A stretch of 5,159 bases of DNA from Deltaproteobacteria bacterium. GTDB taxonomy: Bacteria; Desulfobacterota; Desulfobacteria; Desulfobacterales; ETH-SRB1. A model generated the notes under the pieces. The model had not been told where the DNA came from, did no database searches, and saw only the letters and a program-made list of their open reading frames with translations. Positions within the stretch are counted from its first letter, which is position 1. Each line of letters starts with the position of its first letter. The DNA is taken from NCBI GenBank assembly GCA_030627475.1, contig DAOURZ010000125.1:1-5159 (forward strand), in the 5' to 3' direction. Below are positions 1 to 5,159 of the stretch, in pieces. The translations under genes were made by a program, and so were the position numbers.

Positions 1-1384
1 AATGATCCGGCACAATTACCATATCAAGAAGAATAGGTTTCAGGAAACTCCACTTGATTCCAATTTTGTAAACTTCTTCCAGGTCCCTGATTGCATCCCA
101 GCAATTATGGCATGCAGAAATAACAAGCTTTGCTCCGGTGTCCAGAATCTGATCACGTTTGACTTTCATGCCGATGTTTCTCTGTTCCCTATAGCGTCCA
201 ATGCCGTTCATTCCACCGCCGCCGCCGCAACAAAAATTGTGTTCACGGTCCGGGCTCATTGGACGGAAGTCCTCTGCTATGTAGGACATAATCTCTTGTG
301 TAACTTCAGTCAAACCATTATTCCTAATATAATTGCACGGATCCTGAAGCGTGACAGGTTCTTTGATTTTTTTGGCTGGATCTAGCTTGAGCTTTCCTGC
401 TTTCAGTGCCTCTAACACCCACTCAACGTAATGAAGTCCAGGGGCAGGTGGCTCGCCGTTTTTTCGTCCAGCCCAATAAGGCCCTTCAATAATACTTGCA
501 CGGTGCTGATGGCCGCATTCTGTGCCAACATATCTTTTTACTTTTAGCCGTTCCATTGCTTCATATACATTTTCTACCTGCTGCTTGCAACATGCCCAGT
601 CACCGGCAAACATAGCCAAACTTGTTCCCTCCCAGCCTTTGCTGGGAACCGTCCAGTTTTCACCGGCCAGGTGGAACAAAATTGCAGCGTCGGCAAGATC
701 CTGTGGATAATGTTTTGGTTCACGGGCATTTACTACATACATAATATCCGCTCCTACTTTATCAACAGGAATTTCAAGGCCGGGATAATATTCTTCGTTT
801 TCTTCCGCCATCCATTCACAAGTATCAACATAGTCCTCTACGGAAACATCCATCTGCGCATTATATATCCAATGCATACCTGATCCGATTTTCATTTCAT
901 GCGGAACAAAACCCTGCGAAAAACAAAGGCCTCTCAAATAGCCGAACATGACCCCCATATCAATGCCATGAGGACAGTACATTCCGCAACGATTACAACA
1001 GGTGCATTTGCCCCATGCCGTATCCATACAATTTATCATGAATTTCGTGTCTACATCGCCCTTCTTTTTTACCAGTTCACCGAGTGTAGATTTTATTTTA
1101 TAAGATGGTATCTGCTTTGGATCATTGTCATTTGCAAGATAAAAGAAACAAGAGTCGGCACACAAACTGCAATGAGCGCAAATTTCAAGCCAGGTACGAA
1201 TGCGGGATTTACATGTAGCATCCAAGGTTTTCTTTAAGGCTGTTGTGTCAACGGGAAAGACTTCCATCTCCTTATAATACCTTACGCCCCTATCCGCCAA
1301 TAAAAGATCAAGTTCCTCTTTGGTCTTCACAGGTTTTCTGGTGACAAGAGGTGGTGAATCCTGGTTTTTTGTTTCTTGTGCCAT
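1..1384 (-). CDS. tmcB: TmcB/DsrK-like Fe-S protein with two [4Fe-4S] motifs and a CCG domain (C-terminus cut by window edge)
   Basis: Reading the minus strand from ATG at 1384 gives an open frame of 461 codons with no stop, so the gene is partial and continues past position 1. Residues 69-79 carry CxxCxxCxxxC (C69, C72, C75, C79) and residues 127-137 carry a second one (C127, C130, C133, C137), so two [4Fe-4S] clusters of the HdrC type are expected. A full CCG motif follows: C350, C385-C386, then C425-x2-C428, which in HdrB/HdrD/DsrK proteins holds a non-cubane catalytic cluster. An earlier copy is degenerate, with C265-C266 and only C290. There is no signal peptide and no membrane segment, so it should sit on the cytoplasmic face and work with the cytochrome b encoded just upstream. 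The start has GGAG eight or nine bases ahead, and the gap to the upstream gene is 54 bases, consistent with one operon. The family is secure. The choice of TmcB over DsrK or another HdrD-like paralogue is inference from the small partner subunit. Confidence 0.85.
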   Translation of the reverse strand, partial: MAQETKNQDSPPLVTRKPVKTKEELDLLLADRGVRYYKEMEVFPVDTTALKKTLDATCKSRIRTWLEICAHCSLCADSCFFYLANDNDPKQIPSYKIKSTLGELVKKKGDVDTKFMINCMDTAWGKCTCCNRCGMYCPHGIDMGVMFGYLRGLCFSQGFVPHEMKIGSGMHWIYNAQMDVSVEDYVDTCEWMAEENEEYYPGLEIPVDKVGADIMYVVNAREPKHYPQDLADAAILFHLAGENWTVPSKGWEGTSLAMFAGDWACCKQQVENVYEAMERLKVKRYVGTECGHQHRASIIEGPYWAGRKNGEPPAPGLHYVEWVLEALKAGKLKLDPAKKIKEPVTLQDPCNYIRNNGLTEVTQEIMSYIAEDFRPMSPDREHNFCCGGGGGMNGIGRYREQRNIGMKVKRDQILDTGAKLVISACHNCWDAIRDLEEVYKIGIKWSFLKPILLDMVIVPDH

Positions 1385-1438
1385 ATTTTAATTCTCCATT
1401 AATAAAATTATTGTTAACATTTCGTTAAAGAATCACTG

Positions 1439-2113
1439 TTACCAAGAGATTCCTCTGCCTTTCGTGCCTCCTCTTTTTATTCCGTAGTCCATTCCGAGCT
1501 GGATTCTGGAACAAAAGGAAAGAACAAAATGCGAAAGTTTTGTAAAAGGAATTGCTATCAGCATAATCTCACCGCACAGGATATGTATAATTAACCAGAA
1601 GTTGTATCCCGCCCATTGATGATAGGCAATATAACCTGTAATAAAAGGAGCTAACGCAATAGCCAGAACAACATAATCCGCCGAAGTTGTTAAAATCTTT
1701 ACATTGGGATCAGTCAGGCGACGAATTAAAAAGAAGATTCCGGCGGCAATTATTACTAAAGTCATATAATCTGCCACCTTATCGGGTATGATAATCCAGC
1801 TTATATTCCACGATTCTTCTATCAGCAATACATGAGCCATCAGAAAAATCGGAGCTATGACAAGGCATATATGAAAAAGATATGTTACACCCATAAAAAT
1901 CGGATGCTTTGCGGTTGTGTGATTTAGTGGTAACAGCCAATGAAAAAGAGATCTTGCAGCTCCCTTAAGTCCCGCACCAAGCTTCTCAGAATAGGCTACT
2001 CTGTCAAGTCGCCAATCAAGACCTTTTACATACCAAACAATTCTGGAGATAATTCCGACAAAAAATATAGCAAATGAAATCAGGGCTAATGGCCCACTTA
2101 CAAATTCATACAT
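1439..2113 (-). CDS. tmcC: Membrane cytochrome b, NarI/DsrM/TmcC-like subunit
   Basis: This 224-residue protein is hydrophobic with about five membrane helices (roughly residues 6-28, 72-95, 112-131, 145-164 and 172-195), the layout of the NarI gamma subunit. Histidines fall in or near the helices in two groups, H58/H65/H70/H81/H94 early and H165/H177/H195 late. NarI-type proteins use two histidine pairs on such helices to hold two b hemes, so H81 or H94 and H177 or H195 are candidate ligands. The charged C-terminus (residues 202-224) is predicted cytoplasmic. The expected role is electron transfer between menaquinone or periplasmic cytochrome c and the adjacent cytoplasmic Fe-S protein. The length fits NarI or TmcC better than DsrM of sulfate reducers, which is usually larger. 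The start is ATG at 2113 behind a purine-rich GAGGGAGGAG. It is first in its operon, downstream of a candidate Rrf2-controlled promoter. No tetraheme cytochrome gene is visible beside it, which weakens the Tmc assignment. Confidence 0.85.
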   Translation of the reverse strand: MYEFVSGPLALISFAIFFVGIISRIVWYVKGLDWRLDRVAYSEKLGAGLKGAARSLFHWLLPLNHTTAKHPIFMGVTYLFHICLVIAPIFLMAHVLLIEESWNISWIIIPDKVADYMTLVIIAAGIFFLIRRLTDPNVKILTTSADYVVLAIALAPFITGYIAYHQWAGYNFWLIIHILCGEIMLIAIPFTKLSHFVLSFCSRIQLGMDYGIKRGGTKGRGISW

Positions 2114-2115
2114 AG

Positions 2116-2125
2116 CTCCTCCCTC
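2116..2125 (-). promoter_or_regulatory. Strong ribosome binding site of the cytochrome b gene
   Basis: On the minus strand GAGGGAGGAG lies two bases before the ATG at 2113. It offers GGGAGG at a spacing of four and GAGGG at a spacing of seven. This unusually long Shine-Dalgarno tract fixes the start and suggests efficient translation of the first gene of the operon. Confidence 0.75.
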
Positions 2126-2180
2126 TTAATAAAAAACTAAATTATTTGTAACCATTTCCGGTTATTTTAATAAATCCTAC

Positions 2181-2208
2181 TTATTAGATAGGAATACTTA
2201 TCTGATAA
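2181..2208. promoter_or_regulatory. Inverted repeat, candidate Rrf2 operator
   Basis: TTATTAGATA (2181-2190) and TATCTGATAA (2199-2208) form an inverted repeat with nine of ten positions matching, separated by an 8-base spacer (GGAATACT). The 28-bp span is about the length bound by Rrf2-family dimers. It overlaps the -10 element and start region of the candidate promoter reading into the cytochrome b gene, the position expected for repression. The gene immediately upstream encodes an Rrf2 protein. The inverted repeat is seen directly; its use as an operator is inference. It does not closely match the E. coli IscR type 1 consensus. Confidence 0.55.
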
Positions 2209-2224
2209 TGGAAAGCTGTGTCAA
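2197..2224 (-). promoter_or_regulatory. Candidate sigma-70 promoter for the cytochrome b/Fe-S operon
   Basis: On the minus strand a perfect TTGACA occupies 2224-2219, followed after 16 bases by GATAAG (2202-2197), which matches TATAAT at four of six positions. Transcription would begin near 2190, leaving a leader of about 75 bases before the ATG at 2113. The poor -10 within the inverted repeat is what a regulated promoter might look like. No other equally good -35/-10 pair was seen in this gap. Confidence 0.5.
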
Positions 2225-2306
2225 GCGAATTTTTCATTTAGCCATTACTCTGTGAGTGAATTTGGAGCTATCAATCAACCATAGGAGTTGCCGGAAAATT
2301 GTTGGC

Positions 2307-2328
2307 TAAGGAACGTCCATGTTCCTTA
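2307..2328 (-). terminator. Perfect hairpin downstream of the Rrf2 gene, possible weak terminator
   Basis: TAAGGAAC (2307-2314) and GTTCCTTA (2321-2328) are perfect 8-base complements around a 6-base loop. The hairpin lies 53 bases past the stop of the Rrf2 gene on the minus strand. What follows in that direction is GCCAACAATTTTCC, only a short T run slightly displaced from the stem, so it is a poor intrinsic terminator. It could instead be a regulatory or mRNA-stabilising hairpin. The rest of the 2114-2380 gap holds the promoter and operator described separately and nothing else I can identify. Confidence 0.35.
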
Positions 2329-2380
2329 CAGTAGGTAGAAACACAGTTGTATATTTTATTGTGTTTTTGTTTTGCGGGAA

Positions 2381-2821
2381 TTATTTTTTAAAGAGAGGTT
2401 TTGTGCTATTTATTTTAAGCTGACGTTTAACTATATCGGCAAGTGTTAAGGAATCCAGCATATCGTTTATTGTATTTTGTATATCTTTCCATATTTCATA
2501 AGTAACACATTTTTTAGCTCGATCACACATCTCAGGATTATCAACACAATCTACCGGGAATATGGAGCCCTCTAAAGCATCAATAATATCACGCAGCCTA
2601 ATCTGATCAGCATGTTTGCTGAGCGTATATCCTCCTCTTGCTCCACGAACACTCCTGATAAGACCTGCCAGTTTCAATGATGGAATTAATTGTTCCATGT
2701 ATTTGACGGAAATATCCTGACGTTTGGCCAAACTTTTTACGGAAACAGGGCCTTTTCCATAATTTATGGCTATATCCAACATAGCCCGGGTACCATAGCG
2801 CGATTTAGTTGATAGCCTCAT
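2381..2821 (-). CDS. Rrf2-family transcriptional regulator with three-cysteine Fe-S motif
   Basis: The 146-residue protein opens with MRLSTKSRYGTRAMLDIA, the usual start of Rrf2 proteins. A winged helix-turn-helix follows, with the helix-turn-helix at about residues 26-50 and the wing RGARGGYTL at 59-67. Three cysteines (C92, C99, C105) sit where IscR-like members bind a [2Fe-2S] or [4Fe-4S] cluster, so the protein probably senses redox state, Fe-S supply or a related signal. The start is certain: an in-frame TAA directly precedes the ATG at 2821. The likely ribosome binding site AAGAAGG (2840-2834) is twelve bases away, a rather long spacing that may give weak translation. It is encoded alone between the flavoprotein operon and the cytochrome b operon. 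The likely target is the latter, through the inverted repeat at 2181-2208; this is inferred from proximity. It is unlikely to be IscR itself, since no iscS or iscU lies nearby. Confidence 0.93.
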   Translation of the reverse strand: MRLSTKSRYGTRAMLDIAINYGKGPVSVKSLAKRQDISVKYMEQLIPSLKLAGLIRSVRGARGGYTLSKHADQIRLRDIIDALEGSIFPVDCVDNPEMCDRAKKCVTYEIWKDIQNTINDMLDSLTLADIVKRQLKINSTKPLFKK

Positions 2822-2938
2822 TTATTAGATTTACCTTCTTGTTCTTGTTTCTTTGTTTGAAAAAAAGCAATATCAGGTGTCTGTAAAATCAAAATAAGTT
2901 CGCAAATTTAATTATTGAGGTAGCCCGTATGACAAGGC

Positions 2939-3064
2939 GCATAGCTTTGAGTCGGATTTGTTCAATCTCAGATCTCAAAAGTTAATGAAATAGCGGGCTA
3001 TTTCAATGTCTTTGGGATTTGTCCGGATTTGAGATTTGACAAAGATGGCCTGAAGCCATGATGC
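2939..3064. repeat. Long imperfect inverted repeat, MITE-like intergenic element
   Basis: The arms at 2939-2994 and 2997-3064 fold back on each other. The core TGAAATAGC/GCTATTTCA (2986-2994 and 2997-3005) is perfect with a 2-base centre. Further out, 2957-2974 pairs with 3026-3043 at 15 of 18 positions, and the outer parts share GCAT and GGCTT-like blocks. The right arm is about 12 bases longer because of an insertion. The direct repeat GCATAGC occurs at 2939-2945 and 3063-3069. It sits directly after the stop of the flavoprotein gene, encodes no convincing protein and fills most of the 2822-3095 gap. Small non-autonomous transposable elements and dispersed intergenic palindromes have this form. 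A transcript would fold strongly, so it may also act as a 3' end or processing signal. I cannot tell from one copy whether it is dispersed. Confidence 0.6.
2986..3005 (-). terminator. Central hairpin of the inverted repeat, possible 3' end of the flavoprotein operon
   Basis: In the minus-strand transcript TGAAATAGC and GCTATTTCA form a perfect 9-base palindrome, realistically a 7-bp A/U-rich stem with a GCCCGC loop. It is followed by ATTAACTTTTGAG, which lacks a clean U tract. The site lies about 90 bases past the stop at 3096. It is the best stem for ending that operon but is weak as a classical intrinsic terminator. Confidence 0.3.
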
Positions 3065-3095
3065 ATAGCCGGGGAAGTTATTTCGTCCTAAGTTC

Positions 3096-3941
3096 CTAAT
3101 ATTCTTTGGGCATATTGTCCAGTTGTGCCAGTGTAAAGATAGGACCATCTTTGCATACATATTCTTTTCCGATATTACATCGACCGCATATCCCTATGCC
3201 GCATTTCATGCGCATTTCAAGTGACATTATTATATGATCATGAGTATATCCGAGTTTGTCAAGCACAGGCTGGGTAAATTTGATCATAATGGGAGGGCCG
3301 CAGATTAAAGCATATGTATCCGGATTCCCGGGCGGAGCTTTTTGTTCGGTGATAGTCGGTACAAATCCGATATTATATTTCCAGTCAGGGTCATCTGTTC
3401 CGTCCACAGTAATATGCATATTTATATCGTCGCGGGTTTCCCACTCTGCAAGTTCATCTCTGTAGAGAAGCATTCCTGGCGATCTGGAACCGTATATAAC
3501 ATGAATTTCATTAAAATTCTTGCGATTTAAAGGATCCAGCATATAGACTATGGATGAACGGAGAGTCGTAAAGGCAAAACCGCCGCCGATGATTACTATG
3601 TTTTTCCCTTTTAGTTTATCCCATAGATGTCGGCCAAGTGGTCCGCGGACACCTATAATATCGCCTGGTTTCATTGAATGGAGAAAGGTTGTAACCAGAC
3701 CAACCTTGTTGACAGTAAATTTCAGATATCCTTTTTCAGTTGGAGATGATGCAATCCCAATTGGTATTTCACCTTTTCCCGCCACAGAAAGTTCGGCGAA
3801 CTGACCCGGCATGTAAAAAGAAAATTTTTCTTCATCATCAGGGTTTAAAAAAACCAGTTTGAATGTTTTGAGATTTTTATCTTCGGTTTCAGTTATTATT
3901 TCATCAATGCGAACCGGATAAGGCAGGTACGGATTTTGCAA
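3096..3941 (-). CDS. FAD/NAD(P)/[2Fe-2S] oxidoreductase, AsrB/HydG/FloxA-like
   Basis: This 281-residue protein has the order of the ferredoxin-reductase-like AsrB and hydrogenase gamma family. An FAD-binding barrel (about residues 5-105) carries PGQF (45-48), IGIASSP (61-67) and GVRGPLG (97-103). A nucleotide-binding domain (about 112-235) carries IGGGFAFTTLRS (118-129) and ICGPPIMI (213-220). A C-terminal [2Fe-2S] site follows with C247-x4-C252-x2-C255-x7-C263. It should move electrons between NAD(P)H and the two-cluster ferredoxin protein encoded 34 bases upstream, in the cytoplasm. Length fits the family (about 270-295). The start is TTG at 3941: GGAGG lies six bases before it, the nearby ATG at 3954 is out of frame, and the next in-frame Met is residue 44, inside the FAD domain. 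The dinucleotide loop departs from the usual GGGxGxxPLRS form. Which complex it serves (sulfite reductase, hydrogenase or Hdr-Flox) cannot be decided from the window. A Flox-type role is favoured given the Hdr-like genes nearby. Confidence 0.9.
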   Translation of the reverse strand: MQNPYLPYPVRIDEIITETEDKNLKTFKLVFLNPDDEEKFSFYMPGQFAELSVAGKGEIPIGIASSPTEKGYLKFTVNKVGLVTTFLHSMKPGDIIGVRGPLGRHLWDKLKGKNIVIIGGGFAFTTLRSSIVYMLDPLNRKNFNEIHVIYGSRSPGMLLYRDELAEWETRDDINMHITVDGTDDPDWKYNIGFVPTITEQKAPPGNPDTYALICGPPIMIKFTQPVLDKLGYTHDHIIMSLEMRMKCGIGICGRCNIGKEYVCKDGPIFTLAQLDNMPKEY

Positions 3942-3947
3942 AATATT

Positions 3948-3952
3948 CCTCC
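3948..3952 (-). promoter_or_regulatory. Ribosome binding site that fixes a TTG start
   Basis: GGAGG on the minus strand is followed by six bases (AATATT) and then TTG at 3941. The ideal spacing and the lack of an in-frame ATG before residue 44 make TTG the start of the flavoprotein gene. The ATG at 3954, which overlaps this site, reads in another frame. Confidence 0.7.
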
Positions 3953-3975
3953 ATGTGAGCGATTGGCATTACAAA

Positions 3976-5025
3976 TCAACAATTATCATGGTTGTTCATT
4001 ATATTGCATACATTGCGAATGTCGATATTAGCAGGACATAATCGAATGCAGCGCCCGCATCCTGAACATTGTATTCCTGCATCGTATTTATCTACGTAAT
4101 ATTTAAGTTTGTGCATAAAACGCTGACGAACTCTTTGCACCTTGGTGTTTCTCGGATTGTATCCAGTGCCGTGAAGTGTAAATAAAGGAAACATACAGCT
4201 ATCCCAGTTGCGCATACGTAAACCCGAATTCTTGCTGACTTCATCCTGTATATCGAAACACCAGCATGTCGGGCAGCTATAGGTACATGTTCCGCAGTTT
4301 ATGCATGCAAAAGCTATGTCGTCCCAAAAGGGCGCATCATATAGCTTGCCGGTTGATTTGTTTTTAAGTTGATCAGTTGAAACAAAAGAAGCTATTTTTT
4401 CTTCTGCCTTTATTTTCATGCCTTTGATTATTTTTTCCGCAGCGGTTGAGTCTGTCCCGGTTTTCCATCCCGCAGCTTTTATAAAGTTTTCACCTTTTGA
4501 AGTTAAAATTTTTGCAATAAAGTTTTCACCTTCATCAACAAGGAGCAGATCAAGTCCCTCTTCGTAAAAAGGCCCGCAGCCGGCACTTGTACAAAAGCAT
4601 GTACTATGAGGATTGCTGCACGCAAGCCCTATAAATATTGTTGATTCATAGGCTCGCATCCAGTAAGTATCTTTATATTCAGGTGTGTCAAAGTTGCGTT
4701 TAACAATCAGAAAGGATGCCGCATCACATGGCCGTATTCCTATTAAGGCTTGCGGCGAATACTCTTTATTTATTTCTTTTAATATATGATGCTGTTCTTT
4801 GCTTTCATCTAACGAATATTCAAACATTGTTTCAGACTGTGGAAAAACAATGGATTTTGGCGAAAGGCGTGTGTTGAGATAATTAAAATCAGGGAGTTCG
4901 CCCTTAGAAAGCTCTTTAAAAACATGATGATGATTATTCCTTACAGGGCCGAATAATTTATAATTTCCATATAAATTTTCAAGTCCCTTTGTCCAACTTT
5001 TTTTGTCGATATTTATGTACTTCAT
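3976..5025 (-). CDS. Two-[4Fe-4S] ferredoxin-type subunit, AsrA/HydB/FloxB-like
   Basis: The 349-residue protein matches the sulfite reductase subunit A / hydrogenase beta family, usually about 330-350 residues. The N-terminal half includes GIRPCDAASF (96-105), a family hallmark, and a cysteine-rich stretch with C136, C143, C145 and C150. The C-terminal half has two [4Fe-4S] ferredoxin motifs: C241-x2-C244-x2-C247-x3-C251 with extra C254 and C256, and C320-x2-C323-x2-C326-x3-C330 followed by proline. It would relay electrons between the flavoprotein encoded next and a larger catalytic partner. No membrane segment or signal peptide is seen, so it is cytoplasmic. The ATG at 5025 has AAGG eight bases ahead and overlaps the stop of the small upstream ORF (ATGA), pointing to translational coupling. 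The stop is TGA at 3976, with 34 bases before the flavoprotein start. Family is confident; the specific complex is not, since the partner genes lie outside the window. Confidence 0.9.
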   Translation of the reverse strand: MKYINIDKKSWTKGLENLYGNYKLFGPVRNNHHHVFKELSKGELPDFNYLNTRLSPKSIVFPQSETMFEYSLDESKEQHHILKEINKEYSPQALIGIRPCDAASFLIVKRNFDTPEYKDTYWMRAYESTIFIGLACSNPHSTCFCTSAGCGPFYEEGLDLLLVDEGENFIAKILTSKGENFIKAAGWKTGTDSTAAEKIIKGMKIKAEEKIASFVSTDQLKNKSTGKLYDAPFWDDIAFACINCGTCTYSCPTCWCFDIQDEVSKNSGLRMRNWDSCMFPLFTLHGTGYNPRNTKVQRVRQRFMHKLKYYVDKYDAGIQCSGCGRCIRLCPANIDIRNVCNIMNNHDNC

Positions 5026-5156
5026 AGGCTTTGCCTTAACAATTCAGGTAGTTTAAAGAAACGCTGTATTTTTTCATTATTTTGAATAAGTCTTGCTAAA
5101 AGCAATAAGAATTCTTTACTATCTCCAGGCAATATTTTTGTTTGTATTTTTTTCAT
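5022..5156 (-). CDS. Small 44-residue ORF coupled to the ferredoxin-type gene, unknown function
   Basis: From ATG at 5156 the minus strand encodes 44 residues and ends with TGA at 5024-5022, overlapping the ATG of the downstream gene as ATGA. An in-frame TAA stands directly before its ATG (5159-5157). It is therefore a separate ORF rather than the tail of a longer frame, unless a frameshift is present. The product starts MKKIQTKILPGDSK and continues as an amphipathic, leucine-rich segment (about residues 14-32) with a basic C-terminus. It has no cysteine, no clear membrane helix and no motif I recognise. The tight overlap and matching base composition argue that it is translated with the downstream subunit. 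It might be a small accessory subunit or a leader used for coupling. Its ribosome binding site would lie beyond the window, so expression cannot be judged further here. Confidence 0.55.
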   Translation of the reverse strand: MKKIQTKILPGDSKEFLLLLARLIQNNEKIQRFFKLPELLRQSL

Positions 5157-5159
5157 TTA

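Noticed and set aside
2..1237. Four plus-strand open frames (2-385, 522-710, 671-883, 899-1237)
   Set aside because: They lie antisense to the Fe-S protein frame, which is continuous from 1384 to 1 and carries clear cysteine motifs. Their products have no recognisable domain.
1385..1438. TTAAC/GTTAA repeat in the gap between the cytochrome b and Fe-S genes
   Set aside because: The arms are only five bases and the gap is short and AT-rich; it looks like ordinary intergenic sequence with a ribosome binding site.
2339..2366. AAACACA/TGTGTTT inverted repeat followed by TTGTTTT on the plus strand, like a terminator
   Set aside because: The stem is A/T-rich with a 14-base loop, and no plus-strand gene ends nearby. 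It gives no T tract in the minus direction.
2822..2938. Promoter candidates for the Rrf2 gene, such as TTGTCA near 2930-2935
   Set aside because: TTGTCA has only an AATTAA-like -10 at acceptable spacing and other pairs are no better, so none can be supported over background in this AT-rich stretch.
2975..3160. 61-codon minus-strand frame overlapping the 3' end of the flavoprotein gene and the inverted repeat
   Set aside because: It lies mainly in the palindromic element, overlaps the true gene in another frame and has no motif. The codons follow repeat sequence rather than a protein family.
3256..3804. Plus-strand open frames opposite the flavoprotein gene
   Set aside because: They are shadows of the minus-strand reductase, whose FAD, NAD and [2Fe-2S] motifs are in one uninterrupted frame.
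1..5159. Search for CRISPR arrays, tRNA or rRNA genes, transposases and phage genes
   Set aside because: No spaced direct repeats, cloverleaf-like sequence, rRNA-like conserved stretch or mobile-element protein was seen by reading both strands.

Overview
This window reads as a piece of energy-metabolism chromosome from an anaerobic bacterium, most likely a sulfate reducer of the Desulfobacterota (Desulfobacterales-like). The placement is inferred from gene content and moderate-to-low GC; no rRNA or other phylogenetic marker is present. Every supported gene lies on the minus strand, so transcription runs from high to low coordinates. The window cuts a gene at its left end, and another gene may end at its right edge.

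Region 1 (5156 to 3096) is a compact electron-input operon. It holds a 44-residue unrecognised ORF whose stop codon overlaps the next start, then a 349-residue two-cluster ferredoxin protein of the AsrA/HydB/FloxB type, then a 281-residue FAD/NAD(P)/[2Fe-2S] reductase of the AsrB/HydG/FloxA type that starts at TTG behind a strong ribosome binding site. In this superfamily the flavoprotein exchanges electrons with NAD(P)H and the ferredoxin subunit passes them to a partner such as a hydrogenase, a heterodisulfide-reductase-like complex or a sulfite reductase. The partner would lie to the right of the window.

Region 2 (3095 to 2822) has no gene. It holds a long imperfect inverted repeat centred near 2995, resembling a small non-autonomous mobile or intergenic palindromic element, followed by the upstream region of a regulator.

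Region 3 (2821 to 1) is a regulator plus a membrane redox module. An Rrf2-family regulator with three cysteines of the IscR kind is followed by a 267-bp gap. The gap holds a candidate promoter with a perfect TTGACA and a 10-bp-arm inverted repeat over its -10 region, a plausible operator for the regulator. This promoter would drive a 224-residue membrane cytochrome b of the NarI/DsrM/TmcC type and then a large cytoplasmic Fe-S protein of the DsrK/HdrD/TmcB type, which runs off the left edge. Such pairs move electrons between the quinone pool or periplasmic cytochromes and a cytoplasmic thiol/disulfide or ferredoxin partner.

The components are of known kinds. The less ordinary points are the coupled 44-residue ORF, the palindromic element, the Rrf2 operator candidate and an altered dinucleotide-binding loop in the flavoprotein.
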